From an uncultured Flavobacteriaceae bacterium (GTDB lineage: Bacteria; Bacteroidota; Bacteroidia; Flavobacteriales; Flavobacteriaceae): DNA of 64,000 nucleotides. The position numbers were made by a program, and so were the translations under genes. The first letter of the stretch is position 1, and every line of letters starts with the position of its first letter. Positions 17,492 to 25,845 of the stretch are shown in pieces. Below the pieces are notes generated by a model. It worked only from the letters and a program-made list of their open reading frames with translations, made no database searches and was not told the DNA's origin. The stretch spans positions 16,474-80,473 of the forward strand of contig CALGLR010000057.1 of the NCBI GenBank assembly GCA_937959395.1, in the 5' to 3' direction.

Positions 17492-18130
17492 TTACACTTC
17501 TAATTTTTTCAATTCCTCATAGTTTCTATTCAAACGTTTTAATAAAATCCCGTAAAGAAGTTTGTAGAACAGCCATATAATAAAAACAAAGCCTGCCGTG
17601 ATTATAAAAGCTATAGCGACTAAAAGAATTATTTTACCTGTGGCAGCGCCATCTAATTTTAGCATCAGGTCACTATTACGAGTTACGGCAAAATAAAAAG
17701 CAATAATCATTGCAACAAATGCGAGTACCATATTATAGGCGACATAATATTTAATAACTTTTCGGGTTTTAAGAATGCTTTCCATTAATTTTTTAGCATT
17801 ATCTGTAACCGATATGGATTTGTAAGATTTGTATAAAAAGTATACAAAAGGGATAATAATAAAATAACCAGATATAATAACGACTTTCATTATTAAAGGG
17901 TTGCCATAAACAACATCTATGTTTTCTGAATAACTATCCGATAGTAACATAGGGAGAATAGAGTTTGCAAAAACAAAAAATACTAACTCGACTATACTTA
18001 TGTAAAATAAAGTCTTAACTATGGAAGACGATTTTTTTAAGAGTAACGGGTATATATCTTTAGAAGATAATTGTTTCTCTTGTATGTCATCTTTTTGCCA
18101 GTGGCTTTTTAATAAATCTAATTCATCCAT
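17492..18130 (-). CDS. Membrane protein co-encoded with ECF sigma factor (possible anti-sigma)
   Basis: The 212-residue protein has a soluble N-terminal region of about 38 residues (MDELDLLKSHWQKDD) and four membrane segments (about 39-60, 78-98, 126-146, 160-190). It has no recognised domain. It begins 4 bp after the sigma factor gene, so the two are translationally linked. A short cytoplasmic N-terminus on a membrane protein beside an ECF sigma factor fits an anti-sigma factor, and the DxLxxxWxxxD-type start recurs in such Bacteroidetes partners. This assignment comes from context only. Confidence 0.6.
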   Translation of the reverse strand: MDELDLLKSHWQKDDIQEKQLSSKDIYPLLLKKSSSIVKTLFYISIVELVFFVFANSILPMLLSDSYSENIDVVYGNPLIMKVVIISGYFIIIPFVYFLYKSYKSISVTDNAKKLMESILKTRKVIKYYVAYNMVLAFVAMIIAFYFAVTRNSDLMLKLDGAATGKIILLVAIAFIITAGFVFIIWLFYKLLYGILLKRLNRNYEELKKLEV

Positions 18131-18134
18131 TTGA

Positions 18135-18650
18135 TTACGGATTTAAAATAGTTCTTAGTTTCGTTTTCACTCTATTCATTTTCACTCTTGCATTCACTTC
18201 ACTAATACCTAATGTTTCACTTATTTCTCTATAGTTCTTATCTTCTAAGTACAAGAAAACTAGCGCTTTTTCTATGTCATTTAGTTGATGTACAGCTTTA
18301 TATAATAATTTTAATTGCTGCTCTTCCGTATCATCGTATTCTTCTGCACTAATTTTAAATTGTACAGCATCAAACTGTTGAGTATTAATACTTCGTTTAG
18401 ACTTTCTGTATAGTGTAATGGCGGTATTTAGGCCAACACGATACATCCAAGTACTAAACTTAGAATCTCCTCGGAATTTAGGATACGCTTTCCATAGCTG
18501 TATCGTAATTTCTTGAAACAAATCATTATGAGCATCGTAATTGTTGGTGTATAACCGACAAACTTTATGCACAATGTTTTGGTTCTTTTCGAGTAACTCT
18601 ACGAAATTATGTTCAAGCTCTTTATTCAAATGGTTAATAGTTAAGGTCAA
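18135..18650 (-). CDS. ECF-type RNA polymerase sigma factor
   Basis: The 171-residue protein has sigma region 2 (DLFQEITIQLWKAYPKFRGD then FSTWMYRVGLNTAI) and region 4 (LNDIEKALVFLYLEDKNYRE followed by ISETLGISEVNARVKMNRVK). This is the normal ECF architecture and length. There is no ATG at a sensible position. The longest reading starts at a TTG (18650), and another TTG seven codons downstream is possible, so the exact start is uncertain. The sigma gene leads a two-gene unit with the membrane protein. Its target genes are unknown; the TonB receptor gene diverges about 460 bp away. Confidence 0.9.
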   Translation of the reverse strand: MTLTINHLNKELEHNFVELLEKNQNIVHKVCRLYTNNYDAHNDLFQEITIQLWKAYPKFRGDSKFSTWMYRVGLNTAITLYRKSKRSINTQQFDAVQFKISAEEYDDTEEQQLKLLYKAVHQLNDIEKALVFLYLEDKNYREISETLGISEVNARVKMNRVKTKLRTILNP

Positions 18651-18789
18651 TTAATAAGTAGCTAAAGTTAATAAGTTGTTACATATTTTTTAAATTATTT
18701 TTAACGTTTTACTGAAAGTCAATCTGTTATCTGTAATTTTTATTGGTTTTCATCGAAAAAAGAAAGGAAGATATTACTAACATCAGTTT

Positions 18790-18957
18790 GACATCAATGT
18801 GTTAGTGATCAAAAACCGTCAATTCGAGTGATTTTTTGTAACAAAGTGAAAAAAAATAGTATCGAGAATAAATTTTTGATACGAAAACCAATGTTCTCGA
18901 TACACTTCTCCTAAAGTCGATCCTGAAGTTTCGGGACGAACTGACGTGATTTTCTTA
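18790..18957. repeat. Inverted repeat left of the TonB receptor gene
   Basis: This stretch of about 168 bp matches the reverse complement of 21290-21446 almost throughout. Its identical blocks include GTTAGTGATCAAAAACCGTC, GTATCGAGAATA, GATACGAAAA and TTCTCGATACACTTCTCC. Each copy is internally palindromic (GTATCGAGA.../...TCTCGATAC), like a REP/BIME element. The main difference is an insertion-like TCCTGAAGTTTCGGGA in the left copy. It occupies most of the 460-bp gap 18651-19110, whose remainder holds the promoter at 18999-19069. Confidence 0.88.
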
Positions 18958-18998
18958 TGTTGGACTTAGGTTATTAATCTATAATTAAGATTAAATAA

Positions 18999-19069
18999 AC
19001 ACTTCAGCATAAAAAAATAACAGTTCGGTAAGAATCAATTTTAAAAAGAAGAGCAATACAGCACATTTG
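18999..19069 (+). promoter_or_regulatory. LytTR-type promoter of the TonB receptor gene
   Basis: Two 9-bp direct half sites, ACACTTCAG (18999-19007) and ACAGTTCGG (19020-19028), are separated by 12 bp. The second matches the published LytTR half-site consensus [TA][AC][CA]GTTN[AG][TG] at every position. A -7-like element CACATTTG (19062-19069) begins exactly 33 bp after the second half site and lies 41 bp before the ATG. The same geometry occurs at 22491-22561 and 29472-29542. Confidence 0.78.
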
Positions 19070-19110
19070 TACTATCAATTAAAATTCTTAATCAAAATAA
19101 AACCAGAACA

Positions 19111-21276
19111 ATGCAAACCATTATTAAAATTATAGTAGCAATATTAGTAAGCCTATTAAGTTTACAGCTTAATGCACAAATTACGATTAACGGAAAAGTG
19201 ACAGGTGCTAATAATAGACCTATTAAAGGTGCTAATGTTTATTTAGAAGGAACTTATGATGGAAGTACAAGTGATGATGTTGGAAATTTTAGTTTTAAAA
19301 CTAATACGGAAGGGACTCAAACTTTAATCATCTCTTTTATAGCTTATGAAACCGAAACCATTATAAGCGATGTTACAACACTTACAAATTTAAAAATAGA
19401 ACTTCGTGAGGATGTTAATGCCTTAGACGCAGTAGTATTATCGGCAGGAACATTTAGTGCAGGAGATAACAGTAAAGTTTCGGTTTTAAAGCCTTTAGAT
19501 ATTGTAACAACTGCAAGTGCTTTAGGTGATTTTGTTGGAGCATTACAAACGCTTCCAGGTACAACTACGGTGGCAGAAGACGGACGACTATTCGTAAGAG
19601 GTGGTACAGCAGAAGAAACTCAAATATTTATTGATGGTATTCGTGTGTTTACACCTTATACGCCAACAACTAATAATGCACCAACGCGAGGACGATATTC
19701 ACCTTTTCTATTTGATGGCATTAGTTTTTCAACTGGAGGCTACTCAGCAGAATATGGTCAAGCTTTATCAAGTGTTTTGTTATTAAATACAGTGAATGAA
19801 CCCGATCAAGAAAAAACGGAAATAGGTGTTATGAGTGTAGGGGGGACCTTAGGTAATACTCAAAAATGGAAAAATAATAGTTTGAGTTTAAATGCGTCGT
19901 ATATTAATTTATCACCATACATAAGTTTATTCCCAGATCGTAATGATTGGAAAAACCCATACCAGACACTTTCTGGAGAAACGGTGTTTAGACATAAAAC
20001 GGAGAATGGGTTATTTAAGTTGTACTCTGCATTCGATTCTACAAATTTTAGCCTTATTCAAGAAGATATTAATCTTGCAAACGGACTTAACTTTAAATTG
20101 AAAAACAATAATTTATATTTTAATAGCTCTTATAAAGGGATGTTAAACGATGTTTGGACTTTAAATACAGGTTTAAGTTATACCAATGGAAAAACTAATC
20201 TTGGTATTCAGGATAATAAAATAGTAAATAACGAACATTCGTTTCATGCTAAATTAAAACTAAAGCGTCGTTTTAGTAGTCGTTTCAAACTTAATTTTGG
20301 TACAGAATATTTTGCTACTAATTTTAATGAGAATTTTGAAAATACTTTTGTTGAAGCCATTGATTATGGCTTTAATAATAATATCGCAGTTGCATTTGTT
20401 GAGTCTGATCTCTTTTTTTCTAAGAAATTAGCATTAAAAGTAGGTTTAAGAACAGAATACAGTGTGCTTTTCAAAGAAGCGACTATAGCACCTCGCTTAT
20501 CTTTAGCGTACCAAACGTCTTCAAAAAGCCAGATATCTCTAGCTTATGGCGATTTTTATCAAAATCCAACAAATGAAGTTTTAAAATTTAATCAAGATTT
20601 AAAAGCGCAAAACACGACTCATTATATCTTTAATTATCAATATAATAATAAAGGAAAGATTTTTAGAGCAGAAGCGTATTACAAAAACTACGATAACCTC
20701 GTAAAATACAATACAGAACGAGCTGGTTTTGATAGTAATTATAATAATAGTGGAAACGGCTATGCTCAAGGAATAGATTTCTTTTTTAGAGACAGTAAGA
20801 GTATTAAAAATTTCGATTATTGGTTGAGTTATTCTTTTTTAGACACAAAAAGAGAGTATAGAAACTTTAATACGGCTTTACAGCCAAATTTTACAAATAA
20901 ACATAATGTATCCTTAGTTGGGAAATATTGGATAGATAAAATGAAAAGCCAAGTGGGTATGAGTTATGGTTATGCCTCTGGTCGAACGTATACCAATCCA
21001 AACGAGCAAGGACTTTTAAATTCAAAAACAAAAGCTTATAATAGTTTAAGTTTAAATTGGGCGTATTTAGTGAGCCAGCAAAAGATATTGTATTTTTCTA
21101 TTAATAATGCTTTAGGAACTAAGAATATAAACGGTTACCAATATGCTAATACCCCAGATTTAAATGGCGTGTTTAATAGAAGAGCGTTACGACCGGCTGC
21201 CGATCAATTCTTTTTTGTAGGCTTCTTTTGGACGATTAGCGAAAAAGGAACCGATAACCAGTTGGATAATTTATAA
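19111..21276 (+). CDS. TonB-dependent receptor with carboxypeptidase-regulatory domain
   Basis: The 721-residue outer-membrane protein has a signal peptide ending at LNAQ (about residue 24) and a carboxypeptidase-regulatory-like domain (about 25-110, ITINGKVTGANNRPIKGANV). A plug domain follows (about 120-230, with LPGTTTVAEDGRLFVRGGTAEE), then a beta-barrel. It lacks the SusC length and is not followed by a SusD gene, so it is more likely a receptor for a small ligand or siderophore-type compound than for glycans. The ligand is unknown. The promoter carries a LytTR-type site, and inverted repeats lie on both sides of the gene. The upstream ECF/anti-sigma pair is divergent. Confidence 0.9.
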   Translation: MQTIIKIIVAILVSLLSLQLNAQITINGKVTGANNRPIKGANVYLEGTYDGSTSDDVGNFSFKTNTEGTQTLIISFIAYETETIISDVTTLTNLKIELREDVNALDAVVLSAGTFSAGDNSKVSVLKPLDIVTTASALGDFVGALQTLPGTTTVAEDGRLFVRGGTAEETQIFIDGIRVFTPYTPTTNNAPTRGRYSPFLFDGISFSTGGYSAEYGQALSSVLLLNTVNEPDQEKTEIGVMSVGGTLGNTQKWKNNSLSLNASYINLSPYISLFPDRNDWKNPYQTLSGETVFRHKTENGLFKLYSAFDSTNFSLIQEDINLANGLNFKLKNNNLYFNSSYKGMLNDVWTLNTGLSYTNGKTNLGIQDNKIVNNEHSFHAKLKLKRRFSSRFKLNFGTEYFATNFNENFENTFVEAIDYGFNNNIAVAFVESDLFFSKKLALKVGLRTEYSVLFKEATIAPRLSLAYQTSSKSQISLAYGDFYQNPTNEVLKFNQDLKAQNTTHYIFNYQYNNKGKIFRAEAYYKNYDNLVKYNTERAGFDSNYNNSGNGYAQGIDFFFRDSKSIKNFDYWLSYSFLDTKREYRNFNTALQPNFTNKHNVSLVGKYWIDKMKSQVGMSYGYASGRTYTNPNEQGLLNSKTKAYNSLSLNWAYLVSQQKILYFSINNALGTKNINGYQYANTPDLNGVFNRRALRPAADQFFFVGFFWTISEKGTDNQLDNL

Positions 21277-21289
21277 CGTGAGTTCGACC

Positions 21290-21446
21290 TAAGAAAATCA
21301 CGTCAGTTCGAGTGCTTCGACTTTAGGAGAAGTGTATCGAGAACAGTGATTTTCGTATCAAAAATCTATTCTCGATACTATTTTTTTTACTTTGTTGCAA
21401 AAAATCACTCGAATTGACGGTTTTTGATCACTAACATCTTTATGTC
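21290..21446. repeat. Inverted repeat right of the TonB receptor gene
   Basis: This is the reverse-complement partner of 18790-18957 and starts 14 bp after the TonB receptor stop. Together the two copies enclose the receptor gene and its promoter. Most blocks are identical, and differences are scattered. Confidence 0.88.
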
Positions 21447-21576
21447 GAACTGAGGTTTATAGTAATTACATGAAATTCTATATATAATAATTTATTAGGG
21501 CTGGGTAGATAGTTGTCTAATAGATAAAAATTGTAAGTCGATGATTTTTAATTGAAAAAGAATTATTGATTTGTCT

Positions 21577-21671
21577 GGTCAAGCGCAGTCGAGACCTTGT
21601 TTTTATTGAATACAGACCTCTCGACTTTAGCCTGTCCTGAGCGATAGTCGAAGGGCTCGAGGAGACCGTGT
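21577..21671. repeat. REP-like palindromic element
   Basis: The segment contains GCCTGTCCTGAGCGATAGTC with flanking CTCGAC/GTCGA arms and outer GACCTC/GAGACC-type pairs, a composition unlike the AT-rich surroundings. Sequences of this kind (GCGCTCAGGACAGG family) are common dispersed intergenic repeats in bacteria. With the right inverted repeat it accounts for most of the 456-bp gap 21277-21732. The remainder shows nothing recognisable. Confidence 0.6.
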
Positions 21672-21732
21672 TTTTAATTTGTGTAAAATTATATATACTT
21701 AATCGTATTTTGTTATTTTTTAGTCAATAGTA

Positions 21733-22413
21733 TTACTCATCCTCAAACAAAAATTGTCCTTTAGTAAGCCATGAAATACCAAAAGCAAATAAAGCTATGG
21801 ATTCTAACCAAAAAACGGGGTCTAATTTTTTAATCTCTGGAAATTTAGTCTTTATAAATGCTGCGTAAATAGCAATTAATACAATACAAACGATCATTAT
21901 ATAACCACAAATACGATACAAGGTATCTCTTTTGCGTTTCTGTTCTGGTCGTTCATTTTTTTCGTAATTAGATTGTGTAAACAAAACCAAAGAGAAGTAA
22001 ATAAGAACAATGAAAAACAAAGCAGCAAACGTAAAATGCATGATACTAACCCAAGGTTCATAATCTAGGCAATTAGTTCCACAGCTTCCTGAGTCTAAAT
22101 CTACATAAGTGGGAAAAAAGGCGATTCCTAAAGCAAATATGCTCGCTAAATTTCCTGCAATTCTATCTCTATAATCATTTCCTACGTAAGTAAACATAAA
22201 TAATGCAATAGCACAAAGTACCCCTACAAAAATATTGCGCATCTCTGTGTGGTAATAATCACTAATAGAACTCTGTATAAGTTTGCAGTCTCCATAAAAA
22301 AACGCACCAGCAACAAGAATAATAGGAAGGCTTATTCCTAAAAAACCAATACAACGTCTTAATAATAGATATGAAATAAGCTGTTGGTTTATTTTGGTTT
22401 CATTTGCAGGCAT
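21733..22413 (-). CDS. Six-TM membrane protein, DUF998-like
   Basis: The 226-residue protein has six membrane helices (about 18-38, 56-76, 88-104, 124-146, 172-192, 203-219) and the motif SISDYYHTEMRNIFVG near the first loop. Two cysteines (SCGTNC) sit in an external loop. The family resemblance is to DUF998 or related membrane proteins, and no enzymatic role is established. The gene is oriented against its neighbours, between the TonB receptor and the DUF2141 gene. No cotranscription is evident, and the function is unknown. Confidence 0.65.
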   Translation of the reverse strand: MPANETKINQQLISYLLLRRCIGFLGISLPIILVAGAFFYGDCKLIQSSISDYYHTEMRNIFVGVLCAIALFMFTYVGNDYRDRIAGNLASIFALGIAFFPTYVDLDSGSCGTNCLDYEPWVSIMHFTFAALFFIVLIYFSLVLFTQSNYEKNERPEQKRKRDTLYRICGYIMIVCIVLIAIYAAFIKTKFPEIKKLDPVFWLESIALFAFGISWLTKGQFLFEDE

Positions 22414-22490
22414 ATCGTTTGTTTTTGATATTTAAATTTACATATTCTTTAGATAATAGAGAATATGTAATAGTATATTTTATTTGGTTT

Positions 22491-22561
22491 ACAGTTCAGC
22501 ATAAAGAAACAACAATTCGGTCTATTCCTTTTTTAAAATGAAGATAACTAGATGATATTTG
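22491..22561 (+). promoter_or_regulatory. LytTR-type promoter of the DUF2141 gene
   Basis: The half sites ACAGTTCAG (22491-22499) and ACAATTCGG (22512-22520) are separated by 12 bp. The -7-like GATATTTG (22554-22561) follows after exactly 33 bp, 24 bp before the ATG. The first half site fits the LytTR consensus fully. The layout is the same as at the TonB receptor and kinase operon promoters. Confidence 0.78.
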
Positions 22562-22585
22562 TTTCATCATCAAAAACGAACACTT

Positions 22586-23008
22586 ATGCAACATTTAGTA
22601 TTAAATCTAGTCGCTTTTTTTCTTATCTCAATCACAACATCAGCACAAGCTGAAACTAAAGAGATAACCGTTAATATTTCTAATATTAAAACTATAAAAG
22701 GAAAGTTAATTATTGGGCTTTATAATTCAGAAAATACGTTTATGGGAAAACCATTTATAGGTAAAATAGAAGAAGTAAAAGGAACGACTTGTACTGTGGT
22801 TTTTAAAAATGTACCAAAAGGAGATTACGCCATTTCATTGTTTCATGATGCCAATGATAATAATAAACTAGATTCTAATTTTTTTGGAATACCTAATGAG
22901 GATTATGGTTGCTCTAATAATGCTAGAGGTTTTATGGGGCCTCCTAAATGGGAGGATGCTCTATTTACTTTAAATACAGAATCTATTACTCAAAATATTG
23001 TGTTGTAG
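22586..23008 (+). CDS. DUF2141 domain secreted protein
   Basis: The 140-residue protein has a signal peptide ending near SAQA and then one DUF2141 domain of about 110 residues. Family features are KGKLIIGLYNSENTF near the start, GDYAISLFHDANDNNKLDSN in the middle and the GCSNNARGFMGPP motif. DUF2141 proteins are small exported beta-rich proteins of unknown function, common in Flavobacteriaceae. A TTG start nine codons upstream is possible, but the ATG at 22586 gives the better signal peptide. The promoter carries a LytTR-type site shared with two other units in this window. Confidence 0.85.
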   Translation: MQHLVLNLVAFFLISITTSAQAETKEITVNISNIKTIKGKLIIGLYNSENTFMGKPFIGKIEEVKGTTCTVVFKNVPKGDYAISLFHDANDNNKLDSNFFGIPNEDYGCSNNARGFMGPPKWEDALFTLNTESITQNIVL

Positions 23009-23314
23009 ATTCTATTATAGACAAATCTGAGCTAGCGGGTTATTTAATCGTCTAAATATTACCTTAAACTATTTTTTTCTTCTTTTTTATTTCTTTTTAC
23101 TAGTTTATAAAGAGTAAATTAATGAAACATAAAGTAAACTGTGCTAGTCCCTAAAAAGAAACATTGATTTACTAATTTAACATAGGGATAATTGCTATTA
23201 CCACCTTTGTTTATTTTTTTAGAAACCTGATGATTGTTGAGCTTAAATTAAGTTCTTCAATCATCTTTTTTTTTAAATTAATGTGAATTTTTTTATTACT
23301 TAACAAGGGCTCTT

Positions 23315-23380
23315 CGAAGTTTGTAACTTCGAAGCATTATTAAATATATACTTATTTACGGTACGAAGTTACAAACTTCG
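23315..23380. repeat. Inverted 17-bp hairpin pair
   Basis: CGAAGTTTGTAACTTCG at 23315-23331 is matched by its exact reverse complement CGAAGTTACAAACTTCG at 23364-23380. Each arm is itself nearly palindromic. The design, two opposed hairpins around a short spacer, resembles the 96-bp element near 2.5 kb but with a different sequence. It sits in the 385-bp gap 23009-23393, just past the end of the minus-strand accessory segment. The rest of the gap is AT-rich and shows no gene. Confidence 0.85.
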
Positions 23381-23393
23381 CACAGCTGGAATA

Positions 23394-23846
23394 CTATCGT
23401 TTTTTTATTAATTTTATTAAACTTGGGATTGAAGCTAAGAATATAAATACTATTAATGGTGTATAATAAACTATAGAGCTACGTCTCCATTTAACTACCT
23501 CATTTTCATAACTTGATGGTTCAATTATTTTTACGTTAGCATCAATACTTGTTAAAACGACAAACGATATTAAGAAAATTAAAATAGAGATGATTAAATT
23601 TTTAAAAATTTGACTGCTTTTATTTTTAAAATTTGAAATAGCAAAAATCGCAAAAGTAATTCCAAAAGTTATTAAATAATAGATGTTCAAATTTGGATAA
23701 TAGTCTCCTCCATATAGAGATATAACATTAAATGTAGACCATTCAAAAATATTCTGAATTTGTTTTCTAAAAAAACCTTCAACAAAATGTGCAACTAAAA
23801 CACCTGTTAAAAATGATACTATTGCGAGTATTGATTTCTTAATCAT
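23394..23846 (-). CDS. Four-TM membrane protein, candidate T6SS immunity protein
   Basis: The 150-residue protein has four membrane helices (about 5-22, 50-68, 80-100, 126-146) and a short periplasmic loop. No family is recognised. It lies 6 bp downstream of the lipoprotein gene, at the end of a four-gene minus-strand unit headed by the TssD-like gene. Small membrane proteins in this position downstream of a T6SS effector often protect against a membrane or periplasmic toxin. That role is inferred from position alone. Confidence 0.5.
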   Translation of the reverse strand: MIKKSILAIVSFLTGVLVAHFVEGFFRKQIQNIFEWSTFNVISLYGGDYYPNLNIYYLITFGITFAIFAISNFKNKSSQIFKNLIISILIFLISFVVLTSIDANVKIIEPSSYENEVVKWRRSSIVYYTPLIVFIFLASIPSLIKLIKKR

Positions 23847-23852
23847 TTGCTA

Positions 23853-24422
23853 CTAATTAACTGAAACACTAATACGTTCTCGCTTTTTGCCACTGTCGAA
23901 AAAACGTATTGAGATACTATCATTACTTGTTAGTTTTTCATATAATTCTCTATGTTTTTTTTTAAATTGATTTACTGTGCCAATATGCAAAGTGTCTTTG
24001 TTATGTGCCAGCATTTTTTCTATGTAAGGTTTAAACTCTTTTTGTGTAGCCTTTGATGTATCTATTCTAAACCATGAGTATATTAGATAATTATAGGAAC
24101 TAAAGGGGCCAATTGTTTTTCTTTCATTGTTTATGATTTTTATACTTTTATCTCCTTCTAAAACATAAATACTTTCGCCTATTCCTTTTGAGTAAGAGTT
24201 ATATTTATAGTCTATACTAATAAAGGATTTTTTTTGAATAGAGTTATTCTTTACATTTATTTTAGTAGGAATGTTTATTCTGAAAATTTTTTTATACTTC
24301 TTATTAATTCTTAATACAACTTGCTCCTTATTACTATAAGTAGTGATTGATGGTTTTTTGCTTTTACAGCCTAAAATAAGTATTAATAAGAATAAGCTTA
24401 AAACTTTAATGTTATTATTCAT
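23853..24422 (-). CDS. Lipoprotein, candidate immunity protein
   Basis: The 189-residue protein has a lipoprotein signal (LLILILGCKSK, Cys at about 19) followed by a basic, beta-rich domain with no recognised family. Its start overlaps the end of the upstream large gene by 8 bp, so the two are almost certainly translated in a coupled way. Coupling to a putative T6SS effector, and export to the periplasm, suit an immunity protein against a toxin acting in the periplasm. It could also be an accessory factor. Confidence 0.55.
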   Translation of the reverse strand: MNNNIKVLSLFLLILILGCKSKKPSITTYSNKEQVVLRINKKYKKIFRINIPTKINVKNNSIQKKSFISIDYKYNSYSKGIGESIYVLEGDKSIKIINNERKTIGPFSSYNYLIYSWFRIDTSKATQKEFKPYIEKMLAHNKDTLHIGTVNQFKKKHRELYEKLTSNDSISIRFFDSGKKRERISVSVN

Positions 24423-25842
24423 TTATAAAAATTGTTTCAATTATGTAAATATATTTTTCTTTGTTAGTGTTTTCAACTTTTCGATAAAGAATTTCAATAT
24501 TATAAAAACCAGTATCTTCAACATCACTTCTGCTAAACTTTTCCAATTCATCAAAAGTATCAAATTCATTCTGCAACAATTTATTAGCTGTATTGTTAGA
24601 AACTGGTAATAATTCCCAAGTATTAAGCTCATGATACCAGGAATTTATAGCACTTCTAGTAGCTTCAAGGCCCATTAATTTTGCTTCATCTACTTCAAGT
24701 TGCATATCTTCCAGTAAAAATTGATCCGACTCTGCTCTTTGTTCTTGTGCGAGTACGCCTATTAAGCCAACAATAGGAGAAAGTGGTCCAAAATCAAGAG
24801 GAATTGGTTCAGACATATCTAAATCTTTACTGGCAGCACTAAATAAGTCAAATAAATCAAATACTTTCCCTATGTTTTTTACCATTCCTAAAAAAGTAAC
24901 TCGTTTACCACTTTTAGAAAAGTAGTCATACTGGCTAATCCCTTTTGTTGTGACAAGCGGTTTATTAGCATGTTTATATCCAAAGTCTTTACCTTTTTTT
25001 ACATTTTCGAATAATTCGCCAGAGTTGTCATATATTTTCTTGTATTCATGAACTAGGCGCTTCCCTTTATAAACTTTACCATTATTATCTACCATGAAGC
25101 CCTTTTCTAACTTGGTAAAAGCAATTTTTCTTATACTTTTTTCGGCTTGTTGTGTTGCGACATCTAATATTTTCTCTTTTATTTTTCCCTTTCCAAAACC
25201 TTTTCCAAATTCCATTAGTATCATTGGATCTCCATTATTACTAAAAAATTCTGGTAAATTATGATTAAATGAAGGTGTTTTAATATACAATGTTCTATCA
25301 TTTTGTCCAACTAAAAGATAGTTGTCCTCTTTATTAGGCAACTCGGTTTTATATTTTCCTTTATAGCTTACTTCCCAATAAAGCTCTAAGCTTTCATTTA
25401 AAGAAAACCATTCTTCATGGTCATCTTTTATCATACCTTCCCAACTTTCATGCAATAAGAGTTCAACTGTTGCTCTATCATTTTTTACGGTAGCTTTTTT
25501 TACGACCTCTTCTTCAGGGAATTTACGATCGTCTGGGTCTATAACATCTCGTAATAGTTTGGATGAACCTAAAAGGAAAGCTGCACCATTGTTATAATCA
25601 AATTCAGCAAGACTTAATTCTATTTCTTGTTCGTCTGCAAGACCTTTTACATCGACATGAAAATAAACTGTTTGCCCAAGTTTCGCCTTTGACGCACCAG
25701 ATTTATTTTTTTCTAATGGTTCTTTGCCTTCTTTATCCTTTGTCCAGTAACCTTTAACAAATTCTATATCAATTACATTTATGGTATAAGATTTACTTTG
25801 TCCTGTAGATTTTAGTGTGGCTACAAATGTGTTTTTTCCCAT
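24415..25842 (-). CDS. Putative TssD-associated effector with N-terminal Ig-like domain
   Basis: The 475-residue protein has no signal peptide. Residues 25-190 look like two beta-sandwich units. The first (IEFVKGYWTKDKEG, then AKLGQTVYFHVDVKGLADEQ and IELSLAEFD) resembles the C-terminal extension of the adjacent TssD-like protein. A Lys/Gly-rich middle (about 215-300), a helical region with a hydrophobic stretch (GPLSPIVGLIGVLAQEQ, about 367-384) and an acidic C-terminus follow. I find no known catalytic motif. The gene starts 3 bp after tssD and overlaps the lipoprotein gene, so it fits cargo loaded on the tube protein. The toxin activity is unidentified. Confidence 0.6.
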   Translation of the reverse strand: MGKNTFVATLKSTGQSKSYTINVIDIEFVKGYWTKDKEGKEPLEKNKSGASKAKLGQTVYFHVDVKGLADEQEIELSLAEFDYNNGAAFLLGSSKLLRDVIDPDDRKFPEEEVVKKATVKNDRATVELLLHESWEGMIKDDHEEWFSLNESLELYWEVSYKGKYKTELPNKEDNYLLVGQNDRTLYIKTPSFNHNLPEFFSNNGDPMILMEFGKGFGKGKIKEKILDVATQQAEKSIRKIAFTKLEKGFMVDNNGKVYKGKRLVHEYKKIYDNSGELFENVKKGKDFGYKHANKPLVTTKGISQYDYFSKSGKRVTFLGMVKNIGKVFDLFDLFSAASKDLDMSEPIPLDFGPLSPIVGLIGVLAQEQRAESDQFLLEDMQLEVDEAKLMGLEATRSAINSWYHELNTWELLPVSNNTANKLLQNEFDTFDELEKFSRSDVEDTGFYNIEILYRKVENTNKEKYIYIIETIFINE

Positions 25843-25845
25843 AAC

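Noticed and set aside
18135..19110. The ECF sigma/anti-sigma pair as the regulator of the TonB receptor (FecI/FecR-like)
   Set aside because: The partner protein lacks a FecR domain and the receptor lacks a signalling N-terminal domain of that type. Its promoter instead matches the LytTR pattern shared with two other genes.
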